Below are positions 35,468-47,200 of a stretch of 64,000 nt of DNA, piece by piece. Origin of the DNA: Dyadobacter sp. 676 (GTDB taxonomy: Bacteria; Bacteroidota; Bacteroidia; Cytophagales; Spirosomataceae); assembly GCF_040448675.1 (NCBI RefSeq), contig NZ_CP159289.1, forward strand, positions 5,377,001 to 5,441,000. The letters run 5' to 3'. The translations under genes were made by a program, and so were the position numbers. Within the stretch, counting starts at the first letter, position 1. Each line of letters starts with the position of its first letter. The notes beneath the pieces are model-generated. The model did not search any database. It saw only the letters and a list, made by a program, of their open reading frames with translations, and was not told the DNA's origin.

Positions 35468-38400
35468 ATGGCGTCTCCTTCACATCTAGATGGCGAACTT
35501 TTTCCTGTCAATCCCCCGGATTGCCAAACATTTCTGGCATCCTTCGCCCAGGCAACCTGGGAGGCGGATGTTTCCGGGCAGGTCATAACAGATTCTCCCA
35601 GCTGGCGGGCCTATACAGGCCAGACCTTCACTGAGTTTTCAGGGATGGGCTGGGCAAATGCAATTTCTCCTGGCGACCGGGCTGAGGTGATTCACTCATG
35701 GCGCGAAGCTGTTGCCCGGCTTGAAGCTTTTAGTGCCGAATTTCGGGTGAAATCGGCGGATGATAGCTGGCGTTGGTGCAATATGCAGGCAGCGCCTATC
35801 CCGAACGCCGACGGCTCTATCAAAAACTGGCTGGCCATTTTTACAGATATGGAAGGCGGAGGGCGCCATAAAGCGGACGAGAAATTACATCAGGCGACAC
35901 TGGACTCGTCGATGGATATGATCCAGGTTTTTAAAGCGGTCAGGGATGAGGCTGGGGAAATAGTGGACTTCACATGGATTCTCAATAACCACGCTTCCGA
36001 AAAGTTTTACGGAGATGTGATCGGCAAAAGTTTGCTGCAATTGCAACCCGGGGTGGTGCAGGAGGGTATATTTGACGCTTTTAAGCACGTGGTCGAAACG
36101 GGTGTGCCCCAGCAGTATGAAAAGCATTATGTGCATGAGCAGTTCAATGGATGGTTCCATCAATCGGTAGTCAAGTTGAACGATGGTGTCGCTACGACGA
36201 CATCGGATATTACAAAGCTAAAAATCACCGAGCAGCAGCTGAGGGTAGCCAAAGAAAATCTGCAAACTACCCTGGATAGCTCGCAATATGTGATCCAAGC
36301 CTTTACAGCAGTGAGGAATGAGGCCGGAAAAATCATTGATTTTGTTTGGGTGTTTACCAATAGAACCTGGAACCAGCTTTACGGGGAGATGGCTGGAAAA
36401 AGTCTTTTGCAAGAGAACCCGGGGGTAATCGAAGCCGGTTTGTTTGACAAATTCGTACAGGTAACCGAGGAAGGGACCATCATTGACCACGAACAGTATT
36501 ATTCGCACGAACAGTTCAATGGTCAGTGGTTTCACCAGACCCTGGTAAAAATGGGTGATGGATTTGTCATGAATACGGAAGACATTACCCAGCGCAAAAA
36601 GGATGAAGCGGAAATTCTCCGGTTAAAAGACGAGATAGCGGAAAGGGCGACAGATAGGTACCAAACAATTTTTAACTCAATTGATGAGGGCTTCTGCATA
36701 TATGAGCTGATTTATAATGAAAAGGGGAAATTAGTCGATCTGGAATGGATTGAAGTAAATCCCGCTTATGAAAAGCAGACAGGATTGAAAGATGTTGTCG
36801 GCAAGCGTCATAGCGATCTTTTACTTGACACGGAAGATTACTGGTACGAAATCTATCAAACCGTCTCTGAGACAGGTGAGCCAAATCACTTCGATCAATG
36901 GCACCAGCCGACCGCCCGTTGGTACCGGACTTACGCGACAAGGATTGGGGACGCAAATACCCGGCGGGTTGCTGTGGTATTTGACGACATTACCGAACGT
37001 AAGCAGCGTGAAGAACAACAAAAATTTCTGCTGAGCTTGAGCGATGAGTTCAGGGAACTGACTGACGGGGTGTCCATTAAAGAGCATGCGGTAAAGATGC
37101 TTGCTGAGCACCTGGGCCTTGACCGCTGCTGGGTGAGCGAGGTCTTTGAGGCGGAAGGCTTCTCAACGGTCGGCCCTGAGCAGGTTCGCCCCGGCCTTTC
37201 GCCGATGTCAGGGGTGTTCCAGCTATCAGACTATCCGGAAACGATGCGGCAGCTCATGACGGAATTGATGATGGTCGAGGATTCGGCGGCCGACCCACGT
37301 TTCGGTGAAGCGGAAAAGTTGTTGCTTTCTTCGATCAACTTGTGTGCTTTGCTGGTTGTACCGCTGCGGAGAGGAGGGCAACAAGTGATATGGGCATTGG
37401 CAGCGGCGATGAGCACGCCACGCCGTTGGACCCAAATTGAGCAGGCGCTTATGGAAGACGTGGCAGAGCGCACCTGGGAAGCTGTGGAGCGTGCAGAGAC
37501 AGAGCAGCAGGTGCGCGAATCGGAAAAGCGCCTGCGGATAGCAACAGAGGCGGCGGATATGGCCACCTGGGAATGGGATTTGGTACGGAATCGGGTTGTT
37601 TGGAACGAGCGGCATTTCCAGATTTTCGGGTTGGAACCTGGTGGCGATCCCGTCCGCCCGGAAACATTTTTTGAACACGTTCATCCCGCCGACAGGGAAC
37701 GCGTAGATCAATTGCTGCGTGAATCCTTGGCGCGTGACGTTGAATTTGATACCGAGTTTCGCGCTATCCTGGAAGATGGGTCCGAGCGCTGGATGAGTGG
37801 CTATGGCAGGGTAATGGAATGGTCAGGGGACCAGCCTGTTTCCATGAGTGGTGTGATGTTCGATGTCACGGCACGACGACAGGCAGAGCAGGATTTACAA
37901 CACAGCCAGGCGCGTCAGAGCGCGATCCTGGAAAGTGCAAAAGATTACGCCATCATCGCGCTTGACCTGGATTTGCGGGTAAATCATTGGAATGCCGGGG
38001 CTGAGTATATGCTGGGTTACAGCGAAGAAGAAATTATCGGACAGTCCGGAGAAATATTTTTTGTTCCTGAAGACAGGGCAAAAGGTGCTCATGAAATTGA
38101 AAAAGAAAATGCGATCAAAGATGGCCGCGCCACGAATGAGCGCTGGCATCTTCGAAAAGACGGCTCGCGCTTTTATGCTTCGGGCGTCACCAGACCCCTG
38201 CTGAATGAGGATGGTACCGTTATTGGGCTTCTGAAAGTAATGCGCGATCTGACACACGAAAAACGAAGCGAGGACGCCTTGAAAGAGGCCAGCAAGCGGA
38301 AGACGAATTCCTGGCGATGCTTGCGCACGAGCTGCGGAATCCCCTCTCAACGGTGTGCAATGGGATTGCAGTACTCAAACTAACACAACAGCCGGACAGC

Positions 38401-39390
38401 CAGCTCGCGGATGTGGTAAACATGATGGATAATCACGCGTCGCATTTAGTGCGGATGATCGACGATTTGCTTGATGTAAGCCGGGTCACACAAGGTAAAA
38501 TAGTGCTCAAAACGGAACGGTTGGAAGTTAGCACATTAATATCCCTAGCCGTAAAAGGTATTGAGCCTCAATACGAGAGCCGGGGCAAACTACTCCACAC
38601 TACGGCCTTGCCTACCGGGCTATTCGTTGAAGGTGACCCAACTCGGTTAACACAGGTAATCAACAATCTGCTAACCAACAGTCTCAGGTACACCGGCGAT
38701 GATGGACAGGTATGGGTCAGCCTTGAAATGGAAAACCAAGAGGCACTCATAAAGGTCAAGGACAATGGAATTGGCTTGACGACTGAACAGCAGACATCTG
38801 TTTTCGAGCTGTTTGTGCAGGGCGATAATTCGCTCGCGCGCTCGCAAGGAGGGCTAGGCGTGGGCTTAACCCTGGTCAAGCGGCTTGTAGAAATGCACGG
38901 GGGTAAGGTCGAAGCGAGAAGCCAAGGGCTGGGGTTAGGAAGCGAGTTTCTGGTGTATTTGCCTTTACTAAATTTGCCGGCACAAGAGCAAGCTTCGAGG
39001 CTAGATGAGGGGGGGCAAAAAGCACCGCTGCGAATATTGGTGATCGATGATGTAGAAGATTTGGCTAAGGTGACATCCATGCTTCTGAGCATAAAGGGCT
39101 ATCAGGTAGATATCTGCACAAGCGGTATCGAAGGGGTTAAGGCGGTCGAACAAAGTAAACCATCCGTTGTTCTTTGTGATATTGGAATGCCAGGTCTGGA
39201 TGGGTACCAGACGGCGCAACTGATGCGTCAAGGTGAGTGGGGTAGAAAAGTTATTTTGATTGCCTTATCCGGTTACGCGCAGCCCGACGACGTACAAAAA
39301 GCGAAAGAAGCAGGCTTTGATACGCATTTGGCAAAACCAGTTGATATTGACCAGTTGCAAAGCGCAATATTGAAACTCACTAGGTCATGA
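35468..39390 (+). CDS. Multi-PAS/GAF hybrid histidine kinase with receiver, frameshifted
   Basis: About 1307 residues in two frames. The first (35468-38383) has several PAS-type domains: around 25-130, two related ~125-residue units at 145-395 (both starting TLDSS and containing HEQFNG), and 415-535. A GAF domain (~545-700) and two more PAS domains (~710-955) follow. The second frame begins DEFLAMLAHELRNPLSTV (HisKA, phospho-His), then HATPase motifs NNLLTNSLRYT, KDNGIGL and GGLGVGLTLVK, and a receiver with CDIGMPGLDG, LSGYAQ and LAKPVD. The break is near 38300: cggaagacgaa would read K-R-K-D-E if one G were added (cggaaggacgaa). It has no membrane helix, so it is a cytosolic sensor. The frameshift may be an error or a real loss. 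Confidence 0.88.
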
Positions 39391-39561
39391 CACAAACTGA
39401 TGGATAAAGCGCCTTAGCAGAAGCATGACAGCGAACATAGTGCCGGCAAGATTCTTTCCATCATTCGAATTCTATTTAACATAAGAAAATTTATACAAAC
39501 TGACGTGGTTCTGTTTTGGTTTACACTTTTGCGGGTTAGTAAATATTTAACTTCTCAATTC

Positions 39562-40400
39562 TCACCCAGTTTGCCGATAGTATTCTGCCTCGAAGGCAGC
39601 AGGATTCAGATAGTTTAAAGAAGAATGCAGCCTTCTTGTATTGTAGTATCCGTCAATGTATTCAAAAAGGACGGTCTTCAATTTTTCCAGACTCTCATAT
39701 CCACCTTTCGGCATATTCAGTTCCGCTTTCAACCTACTCCAGAACGATTCAGCCCAAGCATTGTCATACGGATCATCGGCACGGGACATGCTCTGTTTCA
39801 GCTTAAAGGTCTTAAGCAGTTTCTTCATTTTGTGCGACAGATATTGACCGCCACGGTCCGAATGTACGATCATATCCGGCTTTACCTTGCGCCTCAGGAG
39901 AGCACTTTCCAGCGGCTCCCGAACAAGGGTTTCCTGCATATTATCAGCCAATTGCCAGCCAACCACCTGTCGTGAAAACAGATCCATCCACACGCACAAG
40001 TATGCCCATTTGCCACCTTTTAAAGGCATGTACGTAATATCAGAAACCCACGCAGTATTAGGTTTGCTTGGTTTAGGCTGATTCAGCAGAAGATTGGGTG
40101 ATACCCGTTTCCCGTGTCCGCTATCTGTTGTCCTTGGAATAAATTTCGGTGGCTGAATAGCCCTTAATCCTTCTCTACGCATGATTTCAGCCACTTTTCT
40201 GCGCCCGATTTTTATACCCTTTTGCTTCAAGGATTCCTTGATGCGCCTGCTACCGTATCGCTTAAAATTCAGAATAAACTCCTTCCGGATCTCATGCTTA
40301 GGCCTGTTATATTTCTTATCTGCATTGTGGCTCTTTCCTTGCCGGTAGCGATAATAAGCGGTCCGGCTAACCCGCGCGGCGGCCGCTCAAAAAGCGAGCA
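39562..40400 (-). pseudogene. IS3-family transposase OrfB, 5' disrupted
   Basis: The core from 40230 down encodes the DDE domain (AWVSDITYMPL, VHSDRGGQYLS, NAWAESFWSRLKAEL) and the normal end NPAAFEAEYYRQTG. Upstream, the homologous N-terminus (TAYYRYRQGKSHNADKKYNR) is present, but a 14-base GC insertion at 40372-40385 breaks the connection to orfA. Confidence 0.85.
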
Positions 40401-40438
40401 CAGATAACTTATCTTTTCTGTCCGTGAAAATGAGTATA

Positions 40439-40784
40439 TCAGCTCATAGACGTCCCTGAGTCGGACTGGCTCAAAAGACCTAATGCCTTTTTTAAAATTT
40501 CGCGGTCGGTTTTTAGGCGTTCATTTTCCGCACGGAGCTTAGCAACTTCCGCAGCTAGCTTCGCTGCTTTATCGTTGCCATTTTCGCCGTTATTCGTTTT
40601 TGTCTTTTTTGTTGCCATTCTTCTCCAACGATAGAGAACCCGCGGCGGCGGACCGCTTCTCGGCAATTCCAAAACCCTCCGAAATTTCCCTAGCACTTCT
40701 GCCCGAAATGAGCATTCTGATCATTTCTTGCTTGAACTCAGCGTCGTAGCTCCGACGACTTTTTACAGATTTTTGGTCTTTCAT
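40439..40784 (-). pseudogene. IS3-family transposase OrfA, disrupted
   Basis: Starts MKDQKSVKSRRSYDAEFKQE and follows copy 1 OrfA to GFGIAE. A 16-base GC-rich insertion (40641-40656) then shifts the frame; the correct reading resumes as LYRWRRMATKKTK. The A_AAA_AAG slip site is still present. Confidence 0.85.
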
Positions 40785-40833
40785 TTTGCATCATGTTGTG
40801 CAAAAATGTGTGCCGCTTTTCGGAACCACCTCA

Positions 40834-41341
40834 AACTTCTTTTTTGGAGGACATGAAATCTTTCATTCCGGGGCCGGAGGAGGTAGAATCGGTGAAGTTC
40901 CTTACCTGGGAAAATTTGTGTATCGATGTCTAGAAGTTTGCCGGGTGCAAGCATGGAGCCAATTGAAAAATTGTAAGGTCCTTGTTAAAATCGTAAACAG
41001 GCATGCGGTGGGTATCGGATCTCTGGGAGGTGGTGACTTTTTTAACCCGACGGAAGAATTTGGCGCAACAGATCAGATGAACGGTAAAGGCACCGACTTG
41101 CAGAAAGCGGTTGAGTGAACTGATTACAATCTTGGCGCCGGTCTCACAAGCACTAATCAGCTTACTTGCATCATCTCGACATTGATTGAACCGTACTGGA
41201 CATGGGAATTTTTGCCTTACGGGAAGTGCCTCTATCCCTGTGGTATGATGAGCTAATAGGGTTCTTCAAAATATGCTATCTTCTGGTACTTTGGAACCAG
41301 GCCTTTTGGCCGCCGCAGTTCTAACTTTAATTTAAGCCAAT
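40834..41341. other. Gene-free region right of IS copy 2
   Basis: About 500 bases. The ORF at 40786-41118 starts inside the IS and has no recognisable motif. Short bits in several frames look protein-like (MKSFIPGPEEVESVKFLTWE near 40853), but each is closed by stops, so this may be a decayed gene. No family assigned. Confidence 0.4.
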
Positions 41342-43119
41342 TTACTTGGACATTCGAAAACTGAGCCCAGCGAATTCGAGGATGTGATACGAATCATCTT
41401 CACGAAATTTCACGTTGAAACCTCCAAAACCAGAATTTACCCCACTGGTCAGTGCGTAACCAGAATCGATTACATCCAGCGGGATTTCATTAGAACTACC
41501 CATTGTTTTAAGCCTGATTATAAGCACGCTGTCTGTTGACAAATACAATTCAGCGCTCTTGAATTTACTGTCCCCAATCAACATTTGATATCCGTAATGT
41601 TCATAGATGCCACTTCTTTTTGACCATATCGCAGGATCAATCGACGTCAGGCGGTATCCCAGATTGTATTCCCTATCTTTCACTCTTCGAGAAAGAAAAA
41701 TGTTGTCGTTAATGTCTTTAAAAATCAGACGCTGATTACTTCTGGGAATCGTGTCTGTAGTTCTAATGTCGTAAGGAATGAATTCCGTTTCACTAACAGG
41801 TTTCAATACCAGCTTTGCCCCACCGTTTGCCAGCACAAGTTGGTGGCCATCCATTCTAACAACGTTATAGGAGTTTGATTCGGCATAGATCCCGGAATAT
41901 CTCTCCAACACGCTGTCAGGAAGAAAAACCTGGTATTTTTCCGTACTCACTGAATGGGTATTAGGTATAGGAAACAGGTCAGGGATACTTAATCCAACCT
42001 AGGTAGCAGATTAAAGCAAAAATTCTCAGCCGCCTGTCCGCCTTCGGCGGTATTTGTCATCACTATTACGGCTGCATTACTTTCGGGTATTAGTAATAGT
42101 TTGGCATGTGTAAAGCCGGCGCTACCCGCATGGTATACAGCAAAAGTTGAATCATTGCGGAACATAAACCAGCCAAGTCCTTTCTTATTTGTTTCCAATG
42201 GCACATGGGCGTTTTGCAGGGAAAACATTTCTTTTACTGTTTTTTGCCTAAGCAGCCGGGTCGATTCACCACGGTAGGCCTTTAACAGGCCGATAGCATA
42301 TCTGGTGAAGTCGTTCATATCCGTGTAAATACCGCCGGAGGCAATATCCCGTAATTCATACTCTTGGGCCTGCTGGCCATACGCATAAATTTTTGTACGA
42401 TTTTCAAGCCGGTCCATTGCGAAGCCTGAGTGCTTCATCCCTAAAACATTAAAGATATTTTTATGCACATAATCTGCATAATCTGTCTTGGTAACATCTT
42501 TGATCATATGCCCCAGGATGTTGTAGCCAGCATTCGAATATAGTCCCGCCAATCCTGCCGGATAAACCAGGTGGGTTTGGTTGATGAAACCGAGCACGTC
42601 TGTATATTTCCCCGAACCGAGATCTGAATTCCTCCATATGTCTGATTGAATACCGGAAGTGTGCGTAATGAGCGTTTTCACGGTAATCGAATCCAGATGA
42701 ATTCCTGGGCGTGCCAGGGGATGAAATTCTGGAAGATATGTTGTTAGGGGCTTTTGGATATCGAGAAGACCACGCTCCTCCAATTGCATGACACTAAGCG
42801 CGGTAAAAGTCTTTGTTACTGAGCCTATATTCACTACGGTATTAACCGTCATAGGGACTTTGGTCTGTCGGTCGGAATAGCCGAATCCTTCCTTCCAAAC
42901 CACCTTGCCATCCATGATAATTGCCGCGCTGAGTCCTACAATTTTATCCGTTTTGAGTTTTTCAGCAAAGTACTCCTCGGATTTAGCTATTAGGCCTGCG
43001 TAGGTATCACTTTGTGGGTGGGCATGCCGGATTTGCCCAAAAACAGGCGAAGTAATTATCAAAATTAAGATTAACAACCACAGTGAAAAGATAGTTGGTG
43101 CCGGTTCGATGCCTTTCAT
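41342..43119 (-). CDS. Beta-lactamase-fold serine hydrolase, apparently frameshifted before its C-terminal domain
   Basis: The first frame (43119-41989, 376 aa) has a signal peptide (TIFSLWLLILILIITSPVFG). It carries the class C beta-lactamase/D-Ala-D-Ala peptidase motifs: S100-V-T-K103 (nucleophile and base), Y194-S-N, and HAG near 336. The second frame (41950-41342) encodes a ~200-residue beta-rich domain like those found after such catalytic domains (YQVFLPDSVLERYSGIYAES). The gap is open in the second frame as LSIPDLFPIPNTHSVSTEKY, so one base lost near 41977 would explain the split. Substrate unknown: possibly peptidoglycan, a peptide or an ester. No resistance role should be assumed. 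Confidence 0.82.
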
Positions 43120-43356
43120 GGATACTTAAGTCGTGATGATAGAGTTGATTCTGGAATTAAATGTGAATTTAACATTTCACGGAGTCTGTGCTAACCAGAT
43201 CCGGGAAACCCTTTCAAATTATTGATTGAGGTTTTCCTGGCAAATGGTCAGCGCGGCTGCAGCGAAGGATTGTGCCGGGCGTCGCTACGCTCGGCGGACG
43301 TCCGTCCCGCAATTCTAATCATCCTTGGCGCTTTGAATGACCAACTGGTTTAATGA

Positions 43357-43555
43357 TCACTCCGAAATAATGGAGCATTTATCAAGGGGATCGCTGAGTA
43401 ATGCGAGGTGGATGCCTTTCTTTCCCAGATGTTCAATCAGTTCAAATAAGTGCGCGGATATATCGTCCAAGTCGGTCCAATTGCCAGATCACGATGGTAT
43501 CTCCTTCACGCAAGAATCCCATCATCAACTCAAACTCGGGCTTATTGGCCTTCAT
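43357..43555 (-). pseudogene. Relic of a serine recombinase (resolvase/invertase family)
   Basis: The minus strand reads MKANKPEFELMMGFLREGDT then IVIWQLDRLGR, the conserved LDRLGR region of Pin/Hin/Tn3-type resolvases. A frame change then leads to HLFELIEHLGKKGIHLALLS then DPLD, the next part of the same domain. The N-terminal catalytic Ser region and the C-terminal HTH are missing. It abuts the FtsX relic at 43556. Confidence 0.7.
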
Positions 43556-43930
43556 ACCAGATATTTTATTCTGACCATTATCGCGGTTGTGATTTCCTGT
43601 CTAGGGTTATTCACGTTGGCTGCTTTCACTGCTTCCAAACCGACGGAAAAAATGGGCATCAGAAAGGTTATCGGCGCAACGATAGGTGATCTATTAACAC
43701 TGTTGTCCTCCGAGTATTTCAAGCTTACAATCCTGGTTACCGCTATTGGCCTCCTGTGACATACTTCCTGGCTACCACCTGCCTTGACAATTACGCTACA
43801 CGGGCATCGCTCGCCATACCTGTTCGTAGGCCTGGCGTTAACAATGCTGCTGGTGGTGCTGGTATCGATTGGAATGAAAACCATCGCTGCTGCATTGCCC
43901 AACCCCGTTAAATCGCTCAGGAGCGAATGA
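43556..43930 (+). pseudogene. C-terminal relic of a MacB/FtsX-like permease
   Basis: Reads RYFILTIIAVVISCLGLFTL through KMGIRKVIGATIGDLLTLLS, and after a frame change FVGLALTMLLVVLVSIGMKT then NPVKSLRSE at the stop. This matches the last ~130 residues of the permease at 57282 (ISCLGLFGLASFV, GIRKVLGASIAGLW, LNPVRSLRSE). The rest of the gene is gone. Confidence 0.75.
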
Positions 43931-44261
43931 CCTATTCCTTCTAAATTTATGGGTTTTGCGCGTTTAATCTATCAATGGCGCTTCCTGACGAGACGTGAAA
44001 AGAAACAGACTACTAAGACCACTGGGGCCTTTTTTAGCATTCCCTTGTCGATACCGATAAAGAAATGCGTTCCGTTGTTCAGGAAAGAAGGAATTTAGAG
44101 ACTTTTCTGACCCCTCGCCACACCGCTTTCGCACACCTTGTCCCGTCTCCTTGATCTTGATCCTTGTACTGCTTGCGATCATACATTGGGATCGACTGTA
44201 CGTCATTTGTAGAATAATTTTTAAATTCGACATCGCAAACTACTAAGTTCTCTTTTCATAA
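43931..44261. other. Intergenic region before propeller kinase
   Basis: About 330 bases. The minus-strand ORF 43964-44233 is basic and lacks recognisable features; I consider it spurious. The promoter of the kinase at 44262 should lie here (TTTG in tcatttgtag near 44206), but no matching TAnnTTTG was found. Confidence 0.4.
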
Positions 44262-47200
44262 GTGGCTAATTTAACGCTCCGGGTATTGTCACTTTTGACA
44301 TTGACAACCATTATCCTTTCAAGAGCTCTCGCTCAGCAGCGCGATGAGAGTCACCTTAGCCGCTTCCACAGCGAGCATTTTACAGTCGGAAACGGCCTTC
44401 CCCAAAACAGCGTGTATTCAATCGTACGAGACGAACTGGGCTTTATGTGGCTTTCCACAGAACGTGGTCTGGTTCGTTATGATGGAAAAGAATTTACCGT
44501 TTTTGACAATTTCGGCAATACGTATACATCAGGGAGCATCCGTAATATCGGTATTGATCCGCGACCGACTGCGCGTGGCCTCTACGCAATTAACAATGAG
44601 CACCGCTTCATCCGAATTTATCAGGGTTCCGCTGTTGCCGATACCTCATTGGTTAAGGACCTCACGGGGCTGCCTTTCACCTATCCGTCACAGTATAAGG
44701 GGCACCTTCTGGAGCGCCTGCCTAAACTTGATGACATTCCCGGTCTGACGCCCTACGTAGCCCCCATAGGACAGGGTCGCTATTTTGTTTACGATCAGAA
44801 GACGCTACGCTATTATGATAACAACCAACTAAAAGGGCACTTGGCTTTTCCCAACAAGCACCCCTGGGGTTTCTTCCGCTTGGATAACAGCCTTTATCAC
44901 TGGGGAAGTGGACGTCTTACCCGATTTACTGCCTCTTCTGAACGACTTAAATATGAGCCAGCTGTATTCAAAGGCGCGCTGGCCGGTAATCCTTCTTTGA
45001 AGGATCCCGGTGCCTTTGAGATCTTCTGGAACAACGCGAGCAATCAAACATTTATTCGCTTAAACCAGTCGTTATATTACATTACGGTGGGCGAGAACGG
45101 AAATCTGGACTCAAAGCTGATCTTGGAAGGCTTCAATTTCTCCAAGGACATCATTAGAGCAGTTTATTATGATCAAAAAGCGGAACGGATTTTTCTTGGT
45201 AGCCATATTAATGGGTTACTCGTGCTGACCAGGAAGAAATTTGCAACCCATGCCGTCCCTTTTCCCGACACTGATCAGGTATATTATGGACAGGCCAGAT
45301 TGGGAAACCGAAGTATTTTGTCGAGCCAGGGCATTGTCTATGAAATAGATTCTGTTGGCCAAAGAGTCGTCGCACGCCAGATCCCTCTGGTAACAAAAAG
45401 CGTGACATGGGACAAAACCAGCATTGTAGTCGATGCTAATGGTGATATCTGGTGCAAAAAGCAAAAGAGATTAATGCTTATCAGCGCAGGAGGATCGAAA
45501 ATGAAGGCCTCTTGGAACCTTCCGTCGGAAATCACACAATTATATTATGGCCCGGACGCGACGATTTGGATCGGTACCCTCACAGCTGGCATTTTCCAAA
45601 TCAAAACGCCGTTAAAGGCCGGTAACACTCCTACCCAGTTTATCGGTCCGCTACCCGAGGTTTCATGGATACAGCAAGCTGCCGGCTTTTTGTGGATTGG
45701 GACAGTGGATGGGCTCCTACGCGTGGAAAAGGCTACTGGTAAGGTTATTAGGATAAAGGGTTTAAATGACATTTATGTTAGAAGCCTGCATATTTCCACT
45801 GACGGATCAGAAGTCTGGGTTACTACCTATAAAAGTGGACTTTTTCTATTGAAAGATTTGAAACTAACCCGGTTTCCACTCGACCGGGAGAGATACCTGG
45901 CCAATACGCATTGCATAGTAGAAGATCGTAACGGGTTCTTCTGGATACCGACTAATCACGGTCTTTTTCAGGTGCTTAAAAATGATCTTTTAAGTTATGC
46001 CCGCCACGGTAGCCGGTTATACTATCACCTCTATTCAAGGGAGGACGGCTTTAACAGTGACGAATTCAACGGTAGATGCGAGCCGTGCGCGGTTCGACTT
46101 GGTTCCGGTCATGTTTCCCTTCCCTCAATGGACGGTCTGGTTTGGTATAAACCGGAAACCATTGCTGCAGAAGTCCCTGACCGGCCAATCGTCATTAACA
46201 GCATCCAGGTTGATCGGCACATCCAGCAAGCCGGGCAGGCAGTGTCTTTTTCCCAAAACCAAAAGGAGCTCCGCATAGAGTTGCTTACACCATTTTTCGG
46301 GAACCAGAACAATCTGCAATTTTCATATGCATTGCGCAAGAAAGGTTCGTTCCCGGCAGAAGCTGATTGGTTGCCTATTGAAGTGGTGTCGGGCAACAAG
46401 GCTCTAATCACTATCCTGACGTTAGGCAAAGGCAATTACACGTTGTTTGTTAGAAAAATGAACGGTTTTGGTCAGCAAGGCTTCTCATATAAAACCATCG
46501 ATATCTCCGTGCCGCCTTTTTGGTACCAAACCTGGTGGTTCTATTCATTAGCGAGTATCCTCTTGATTGCCGTTGCCGCTGAACTCATTAGAAACCGTGT
46601 CAACCGCGTGCGGCGGGTGAACCTTGCGCTGGAAAAACAAGTCAATGTACGAACCGCTCAACTGCGGACAACGCTCAGGGATCTACAAAAATCGCAGGAC
46701 AGTATAATCAGCCAGATGCGCTTACAGTCCCGCTTAATGGCTTCCATTGCACACGATGTTCGCTCGCCATTAGGGGCGGTAATTGCGGTGGCGGCCGAAC
46801 AGCAAAAGATGATCGACAAGGGGCAACATAAGATGGCTTTCAGTGTCAGCAAAGACATTGAAGAGTCGATAAAGCAAGTTAAAGCGTCGTTGGAAGAGAT
46901 GCTCGCCTATGCTAAATTCCGCATTTATGACCATGAGCCGCAGACAGAGATCGTCAACCTAAACCAGCTCATTGACGAAACAATGCTACTTTATGGAAAT
47001 AATTCACGCATCCATCCAAACACCTTTGTAAATCAGGTCCCTTCGGACACCTTGGTTACTACGAATGTGCCACTCTTGAAAATCATTGTCCATAACCTGA
47101 TCGATAATGCCAACAAGTTTACCGACAATGGTGTAATCAAAGCCTATGTACTATCTCAACCCGACTCGCTACGATTGTATATTGAAGATAATGGACGCGG

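Larger units (their letters stand above)
39501..40833 (-). mobile_element. IS3-family insertion sequence, copy 2 (inverted, damaged)
   Basis: Diverged copy of the element at 14872, in opposite orientation. Ends are TGACGTGGTTCTG at 39501 and GGAACCACCTCA ending at 40833, matching the copy 1 ends. It is flanked by a 3-base direct repeat AAC (39498-39500, 40834-40836), as expected for IS3 relatives. Relative to copy 1 it carries two GC-rich insertions, 14 bases at 40372-40385 and 16 bases at 40641-40656, which break orfB and orfA respectively. Length 1333. Confidence 0.85.

Noticed and set aside
14872-40833. Composite transposon formed by the two related IS copies
   Set aside because: The copies are diverged, one is broken, and the outer flanks share no target duplication; independent insertions are simpler.
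40786-41118. 110-codon ORF starting at the IS boundary
   Set aside because: Starts inside the terminal repeat of IS copy 2 and has no family resemblance.
41342-43119. Antibiotic-resistance beta-lactamase
   Set aside because: SxxK and YxN motifs define only the broad serine-hydrolase/DD-peptidase superfamily; the extra C-terminal domain and context do not indicate a resistance enzyme.
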